Positions 41,324-50,300 of a stretch of 64,000 nucleotides of DNA are shown here, piece by piece. Under the pieces are notes generated by a model that saw only the letters and a program-made list of their open reading frames with translations, was not told the DNA's origin and did no database searches. The DNA lies in contig DASXVX010000052.1 of assembly GCA_036504075.1 (NCBI GenBank), positions 225,390 through 289,389 of the forward strand. Direction: 5' to 3'. The translations under genes were made by a program, and so were the position numbers. This DNA comes from DASXVX01 sp036504075 (GTDB lineage Bacteria; Bacillota; Sulfobacillia; Symbiobacteriales; Symbiobacteriaceae). Position 1 is the stretch's first letter. Every line of letters starts with the position of its first letter.

Positions 41324-44300
41324 ACTGTCTCCCCCAGCATCTGCTCAACTTCGTCTATGTTCAGCTCGTTGTTCTGAAGGCGTTGCAGTAAGGCGACAAC
41401 CCGGTCCTCCTGGGTCGTGTCCGGCGCGCCGGAGGCCTCGGCAGGCATGTTCTGCGGCAACTGGCTCAGGATAAAGCGGGCCAGGCTGGTCACGGTGGAG
41501 TAGTCATAGAGGGCGACCGCCTCCAAATTGACCTTGAACACCCTGTTCAGGTCCCGCACCAGCTCCACTCCGTTAATGGAGTCCAGGCCAAGTTCCCGGA
41601 ACGCCGCATTGGGGTCGATCCTCAAACCATCCGTGTGGAGCACGTCGCTCAGCGAAGCGATGATCTGCCCCCGGACGCGTTCCTCGTCCTGGGTGGAAAA
41701 GCTCCGGGCCACCCCAGCAGCAGCGACCTCGCGCTTCATGTCGATGCGCGAGTCATGGAAGGACTGCGTGGGCGTCCCGCGAGCAGGCTTGGACTCAACC
41801 GGCGTACTGGCCGGCTCCCTGAGCGCACTGGCCGGCGCACTGGTAGTCTTGAGCACCAGCCGCCGGGGCTCGACCGTGGACGGGGCCGCTGCGGAAGGCT
41901 GACCCGCATCGGCCGGCTTCAGCGCCAGCTTCCCCTTCTCCGTGGCCTCCCGCTCCGCAATGGAGGTGCGGATGTAGTGCCGGATTAAGGGATCGACGTT
42001 CACCTGAGCAAACGTTCTCTCGTGCATACCAACTTCGCTCTCGATGATCTTGGGCAGTTGCTGAAGCATGCGCCCGGCCAGTTCCTGCTTCAGTACCTGG
42101 AGCGTCGGACGGGGTTTCTTGGCCAGCATTCTGGCAATCGCGACTGCCTCGCCCATAACCTCGGCCTGGGGCCGGAACAGCATCGAGGCGCCCCGGTCCC
42201 GCAGATCGGCCCCCTCAAACGACTTGGCGGTAAACATCATCTCGTTGGCCAGGTTGCTGCCCAGTTTCTCTTTCAGAATAAACGTGGAGCCAACCCCGGG
42301 GGTAAACCCGTACTGCGTGAAGTTCGCGCTGTAAACCCCCTCAAGCGCCATCACCACGATGTCCGCGAACAGACCGAGTACCAGACCCCCGCCCATCGCA
42401 TGGCCCTGAATCGCGGCAATCACCGGCACGTTGCACTCGGCCAGCCCACTGTACACAAAGCGGAAGTCTGAGCACTTCTCCTGATTGCAGGAGATTTTCT
42501 GCAGAATTGAGTCTGTGCCGCCCATGCTAAACACGTTGTCATACCCGGTCAGGATGACCGCCTTTAGCTTGTCGTTCCGGTTGACCTGGGCGAACTTTGC
42601 AGCCAACCCGCGCAGAATCTCGTCCGTGTGCATGTTCCTGTGCTCACGATCCTGCATCGTGATCAGGGCAATCTGATCGTCGATCAGCTGCAGAACGACC
42701 TCGTTACCCGTGTACTCCTCGAGCTGACCGGCGTTGGACGCAGCAGCCACCGTCGCCATGGGCTGAGTCTGTTCGACCGCAGGGCCGGCCTTACCAGTTG
42801 CCCTGGACTTCTGCATGTAGCCGTCGAACCAGAACCGTGTCTTCTCAAACGGGTAGGTGGGCACCGAAATGCGATGGGGAAGCTCTCGCCCGTACATCAG
42901 GCTCCAGTCCACGTCCAGCCCGGAAACCCATACCTGCGCCAGCTTGTCCAGTTTGCGCTGGGCAGCCAGGCTCTGCAGGAACTGCGGATCATCGGCCAGG
43001 AGCGCTATGTTGGCGCGACCGGCTCTGGCGTTCCCCCGCATGATTCGGTGGTCCCTCCCGGTCTGTCCGCTGCAGAAACTCAGGAGTGATTCACGCAGTT
43101 CCGTGACCGTGCCGGCGACAATGGCGAGGCGCTCGTCAAACGCCACCCTGCCGACTTGCAGGGTGTAGGCCACGTCCTCCAGGCACAGGGGTCGGTCTGC
43201 CGCTTCGGACCGGGCAAGGAAGTCGGCTAGGTCCTGTGCATACACCTTCAGCCGTTCTTCCGTATGAGCGGAAAGCACAGCGACACAGGTATCCCCCCGT
43301 TGGAGGCTTACCTGTGCCGCGATGTGTTCCTCGACCACTACGTGGGCGTTAGCTCCGCCAAAGCCGAAGGAGCTTACGCCGGCCCGCCGTGGAATGACCT
43401 GTCCCTGACCATCCTTCAGCCGCTCCCAGGGCCGCTTCCGATCCACCACGTACAGCGGCGTGGTCCCGAACTCTATGTAGGGGTTGAGCTTGGTGAAGTG
43501 GGAAAGCCCCGGCAGCTCGCCATGCCGCATGGCCACGAGCACCTTGATCAGCCCGGCAATGCCGGCAGCAGGCTCCAAATGGCCAATGTTGGTCTTCACG
43601 GTGCCGAGGCCGCAATGGGCGGTGTCCGCCACCGGACGGTCGTGCTTCTCTGACCAGCGGGCAAACGCCCGCTTGATACCCTCGACCTCAACCGGGTCAC
43701 CCAATTCGGTGCCGGTTCCGTGCGCCTCAATGTACGTCAGGGTGCCGGGGTCAATCTGCGCATCTTCCCATGCCTTGAGCAGAAGCTCCGCCTGGGCTTC
43801 GAAGTTTGGCGCCGTCAGGGAGTTGGCCCTACCCCCGTGATTCACTGCGCTCCCCCGAATTACACCATAAATGTGATCATGGTCAGCCAGCGCCTGGCTC
43901 AGCGGCTTGAGCAGAATCGCTCCTGCCCCCTCCCCCTTGACATAGCCGTTAGCACTCTGGTCAAAGGTCTTGCACTTTCCGTCGGGCGACAGAATCCCCA
44001 TCTGCCCGGCCGAAACCATGGAGAACGGGGCAAGGGCCAGGCTGACACCACCGGCAATCGCCAGTTCGCACTCCCCACCCTGAATCGCCTTTACAGCACG
44101 ATGCACAGCCAGCAGGCTGCCCGAGCAGGCCGTGTCAACCACTTCACTGGGGCCCCGGGCATTGAGCAGGAACGAGACGCGGTTGCTCAGCATGGCGTGG
44201 GCCGTCCCCGTCAGCATTTGCGCTGGGAAGACCTCCATGCTGGCCATCAGGTCCTGGTAGTCGTGGAACTGGACCCCGGCAAACACGCCGAGAGTTCGCC

Positions 44301-47300
44301 CTGACAACTGCGACGGCTTGTAGCCCGCATCCTCAAGGGTCTTCCACACCACTTCCAGGAATTTGCGCTGCTGCGGATCCATCAACTCGGCTTCACGCGG
44401 CGAAATCGCAAAGAACGGTGCGTCGAACTTGTCGACATCCTCAATAAAGCCGCCCCACTTGGATCTGATCCTGGTCTTGTCTTCCGCCGGATTTCCGTAG
44501 AACCGGCGCCAGTCCCACCGCTCGGGCGGTACTTCCGTGATCAGATCCTTATTGGTGCTGATGTTTTCCCAGAACTCCTCGAGGTCCTTCGATCCCGGGA
44601 ACAGGCCAAACGCTCCGACAATGGCCACCGGCTCCCGGCCCGTGGTCACTGGGCCGACGGCCTGCTTTGGGGCCTCCGCCGACGGCGTGGGGAGTGCTTC
44701 TCCCGGGTGCAAACTGCTGCGGTCATCGGCGCTGTAGTAACTCTTTATCACCTGCGGGAAGCTCTCTTGCAAGTAGGAAGCGAGCTGCCGGATGGTGCTG
44801 GCGGCGAAGAACACGTTGGGAGAGACCTGAATCTGGTAAAGTTCGCTCAGTTTCCGGGCGAAACGCTTGAGCAGGATCGAATCAAACCCGTAGTTCCCCA
44901 GCACGCTCGTCTCGCTGATCTGCTCCGGCGCCGTCTTGACGAGCTCGGCAGCAATCCGCCTCACGTCCGACTCAATGCTCTGGCCGAGTGCCCGACTGCT
45001 CGACCCAGCAGGCTCTTTCTGGTGAGGGCGTTCCGACACCACGGAACCCACTTCGCTGGAGTCCATCTCGAACAACCGACCGATCCTCAGGGGGTCACCC
45101 GCCATCACAATCACCTGCGTGTGTTCGCTTTGGAGAATCGTTTCAAAGGCGGACAGTCCGTCTGCAGTCTCAAGGTAAACTTGACCCGACGACTGCAAAT
45201 AGAGAGACTCGGCATCCCCCGCCAGGTGCATGCCACCTTCCCGCCACAACGGCCAATTGATCGCAAATGTGCGACCATGCCGCCGTCCCTTCTGTCGAAG
45301 CGACTCGCGCCAGTGCACGAAGCTGTCGAGGAAGCGGTTTCCCGTTGCGTAGCAGCCCTGGCCGAAGTCGCCCAGAAGGGACGAGATCGAGGAGAACGCG
45401 GCAAAGAAATCCAGGGCTTCGTCCCTGGTCACCTCATCGAGCACGCCGGTGCCGTGGACCTTGGGTCTCAGGTGTTCGACGAACGAAGGAAGATCTGGCA
45501 TCGCACCTTGTGCGTCTCCGAAGGTCCCGGCCGCGTGAATGACACCATTCAGGGCGCCAAACCGCTGCTTGACCTGAGCCATGACGTCCCGCATTGCCTT
45601 ACGGTCGCTGACGTCGGCCTGTATGTACAGGACCTCGGCGCCTAGGCGGGTCAGCGCCTGCACCCGCTCCTGCCGCTTGCCGTCCAGCGGAGACCGGCCC
45701 AGGAGGATCAGCCTGGCCTGGTAGGTGGAGGCGAGGTATCGGGCGAACGCAAACCCGAGTTCCCCGGCTCCCCCGGTAATCAGGTAGACACCCCGTGACC
45801 TGAGCAGCCTCCCGGTGGCATCAGCATGCATCACGGCGGGCCTGACCCGCCTGATCGATCTGGCGCTCCCGCCGTACCAGACTTCCATCGCCTGCCCTGG
45901 TATGCCGGCGCTCACCTCATCCGCAATGCGCTGAGCCAGGTCCGCCGGGGAATTCCTGGGTACCTGTACCAGGGAGAACCGCGTATCAAACATGCTATTG
46001 CCCATAGACCGGAAGAAACCAGCCACACTCTCAAACAAAGGCTCTGCGTCCGGCCCGGCCGTCTCTGCCAGGACCAGGAACTCCTTCACGCTCCCGGATC
46101 GCAGCGTCGACTGCACAGCCATCGCCAGGGCAAGCACGGCGGACAGCGCCACGCCGGCGTCCCGGTTCACGGCCGACTTTTCCCCGTCGGTCGGCTGCCA
46201 CCTGACGACTACAGACTGTGGCGCCAACTCCTCACGCTCAAGCTCACCAAGCAACCGAACGAAATCATCCGGGTTGTCCGGAACTACTTCATAGATCTGC
46301 CGGGCAACCCGGGCGAACTGTGCCCCCGGACCGACCGAAACCACCCGGCTGCCGGCAAGGGCCGCCAGCCGCTCACTCAGCGCAGAGCTGTCACCTCTGC
46401 CCAGATCAAGCAACAGAATGCAGCTGGCCTGAAGGCCGGAATCCCGGGCGGCAGGCAGGGACGCCCGGGTCCAATGGGGCGTAAAGAACGAGACCGCGCC
46501 CGACCCACCCTGAGGAGCGGCAGCTGCAGGCACCTCGGCCAGCCAGTACTGTTCGCCACCGAACGGATAGGTCGGAAGCGAAACCCGCTCAGGCGCAGGG
46601 CTGTGCAATGAGCGCCAGTCAACGGCCGCACCTTCCACCCATTGCCGGGCCAACCGCTGCAAATCCCCTGCGTCGGGGGCATTGCCACCGACCCCCGCTG
46701 ACTGAACCCGTCCCACATACGTGTGGCGGCTGCCCTTCCCGGAGCAGAACCGGGAAAGAGCGTCGACCAGTTCGGCGTACGACTCGGCAACGATGGCGAG
46801 TCGCTCTTCCATTTCCTCACGTCCGGTCTGAAGCGTATAGGCGACAGCACCAAACGGCAGCGCACCGGCCTCTTCGGTCAGGAATTGTTGTAACTCCGCC
46901 GCGTAAACCAGCAGGCGCTCCCGATTCCGCGCCGACAGGACGAAGACGTGGGGGCGCCCTTCACGGTCGGTGACCGAACTCCGGCTCTGGCTATACTCCT
47001 CGAGAACTACATGGGCATTCGCACCCCCGTAGCCAAAGGCGCTCACGCTGCCTCGGCGCGGCAGAGGACGCCCGCTCTCATCCCGGGGAGCCACCCACTC
47101 CGTATTGGCAGATACAAGGTAAAAGGGGCTGCCCTGCAACTGAATATACGGGTTGATTGCCTTAGTATGAACGTTTCCAGGCAGTTGCCGATGCTTCAGG
47201 CATAGCAGCAGCTTGGTCAATCCAGCGATCCCGGCAGCCGGCTCAAGATGGCCCATGTTGGTCTTGATCGCGCCCAATCCGCAGTAGCCCGACTTTGTCT

Positions 47301-50300
47301 GCTGCTTTCCCCTGCGCGTGTACAACTCCGCAAACGCCTTCTTCAGCCCGTTGATCTCAATGGGATCACCAAGTTTGGTTCCCGTGCCGTGCGTCTCAAT
47401 GAACCCCACCGTTTCCGGGTCGATATCCGCCTCCGAATAGGCGCTGACCACAAGCTCAGCCTGTGCATCCGGGTTCGGAGCTGTAAGTGTGTTGGCGAAC
47501 CCGCCGTGGTTGACGGCACTCCCCCGGATTACCGCGTAAATATGGTCCCCGTCGGCAATGGCCTGTTCCAACGGCTTGAGGAAGACCATTCCGACGCCCT
47601 CGGCTCGGACGTACCCGTTGGCCCCGGCATCGAACGTCTTGCAGCGGCCGTCCTCACCCAGCATACCGGCGTTGCTGTACGCAAAATACTTGCGGGGAGA
47701 TGCGATCAAGCTGACGCCCCCGGCCAACGCCGTGGTGCAATCACCGTTCTGAATCGCCCGTACGGCCTGGTGAACAGCCATCAGGGCGCCGGAGCAGGCC
47801 GTATCGATGGCCATACTCAGGCCGTGCAAGTTTAACAGGTATGAAATTCGGTTCGGAATAATGGAGAAAGAAGTTCCCGTCGACGTATAAAGTTCCGCTC
47901 GGGCATGGTTTTCGATCAGCAGCGTGTTGTAGTCGTCGTTAAAGGCGCCTACAAACACACCCGTCTTGGAGCCGGACAGGGACGACGGCTTGTAACCAGC
48001 GTCCTCAATCGCCCGCCACGCTTCCTCGATGGTCAGGCGTTGCTGCGGGTCCATCAGCTCGGCCTCACGCCGGGAGATCCGGAAAAACTCCGCATCGAAC
48101 CTGCGGATGTCGTCCATGAAGCCGCCCCACCGGATGTTCGTCTTCTCTTCGTCCCCCAGAGGGTCGCCGTCGTGCTGGCGCCAATCCCACCGATCAGACG
48201 GAATCTCCGTAATCAGGTCCTTGTTGGCCAGCAGGTTCTTCCACAGTTCGCGCACATGCCGGCAGCCGGGGTACCGCCCGCTCATGCCGATGATCGCCAC
48301 ACTGCGTGGCCCCTGGACACGCTCAGGTACGCCAGGAGGTACAACAGTTGCCCGCACAGTGGCTCCGGGGGCCCGAGACAGGCCCTCCGTCCGAGCGGGG
48401 CGATGAGCATGCAGATACCGTGCGACACTTCGCAGACTCCCACACTGGAGCAGTTGGGCCGAGTCGATCTCCACACCCAGCCGGTGGCAAATCCGGTTCG
48501 TGAACTCCGCCAGGGAGGCCGGCTTTAGCCCGAACTCAGGGAAGTCAGTGGCGCCGTCCAGGTCTTGCCTGTCCACCGACAGCACACCTGCCAGCAACTC
48601 CAAAAGCTGGTCCTCCAGCAAGGCGACCTCCTCCGACGATTCCGGCGCCCCTACCCCGGGCGTCACCTCGGCCGTGACTTCCGGCATACCTTCCGCCGTC
48701 GGACAACTGGCTACATATTCTGCGAGGCGACTGAGCGTCGGCTGCTCAAACAGAATCGGCGGGCTGATATCGGTCCGGAAAACACGGTTAATCTGATCCG
48801 AAAATTCCATCAACAAGACCGAGTCCAGGTTGAACTCCCGAAGGCTTGTGTCGGCGTCAATGTCCGCCGCATTTAGCGCAGTCAGGCCAGCCAGGATCCG
48901 CCTCAGCTTCTCCCGGATCGCTGCCACCTGGTGGGGCTGCTGCGCGGTCGCTTGCTCAGTCCGGCGTGGTGCCTTACGCAGAGGGTTCATGGCCACAGGC
49001 GTCACCTGCCCCCGGTTAATCGGCAGCCAGAAGGACTTCCGCTCAAAGGAATAGCCGGGAAGGCTCACCTTGGAGAAGGTGGTTTCCGGATATAACCGGG
49101 CCCAGTCCACTGAGGCGCCGTGGAGCCATAGCTGAAGAACAGTCTGCCGGAAGTCAGTCTCGGGGTTCGGCGAAACGGCCTGAAACTCAAACCATACCTC
49201 ATTGCCGGTGCCGATGTTATTGCCGCCTACTTCCAGGAGCATCCTGACCCACCGCGGCAGGTCCTCCACTTCCGTAATCGATTCCCCAAGGCTTCGCAGC
49301 AGGGTATACGGCTTGGTGAGATCCACTTGCTGCCACCGCTCGTTCAGCATCGCCGCCACCGCCGCCTTGTCAGCGGATCCGTCAAGCAGCAGGGATGCCA
49401 CGTCCTGCCTGGATACCACGTTATCCTCCAGCAGGTCGAGCAGTTCGCGGACCCCTTCAGAGCACGCAATGTCCCCGAGGTCCCACTTCTTGTGCAGCCG
49501 GCGGAGCGAGTCCAATGCTGCGATCCAGAACAGGACCTCATGATCGTCCAACGCACCGGCCACCGAGCTGGCCTTTCCTGCCGCAAGCTGCCATTCGTTC
49601 ATAAACTTCGAAAACGTCGGCTGCTTCTCACGCAGGATCCGGACCTTCTCCAGATACTGCTGGCGCAGCGTGTCGGTGTCGAACTCCTTCATAAGGAGCG
49701 GGAGATAGTCCTCATGAAAACGGCAGGGCAGCACGGTGATTCCGGATGTGCAATCGACATAAGGAAGAGCCGGCCGGCGGAAGGTCACCTGACTCAACGT
49801 CTTCTTCCCGGCCAAAACAGCCACCGCATCCTCAAATTGCACCATCTGACTAACCGCGAGACTGACCCAAAGTCCCGCCTTTTCACCAGCGACCTGACGG
49901 GGCGAGAGCCCCAGATCCATCAGAGCCGAAATGTATACATAGGTCAGCAGGAACGAATAAAGTGGCCGATCGGCCTCTCGCCAGGCCATCTCCCCAATGC
50001 CCGTTAACGCCTCAGAACCGACAGCTTCCGCTGCCAGTTCCACGACCAGCTTCCACTTATGATCGATAATTGGATAAAGCTCCGCCAAATTGTCAAACTG
50101 AGACGCATCCCGCCAGACCAGATCCCCGATCTTGAGCGCGAATGAGACGCTCCCCGCCGGGATCTCCCTTCTCCCCGCCGCTTCCTTCAGGAACGGAATG
50201 ATGTCCTGATGGTTCCGGACAACTGTTCCACACCGGAAGGGGAATGCTTCCCGGCCGACCGCCAGGGTCTTGCAGAGGTCGGACACGTCCGTATGCAAAA

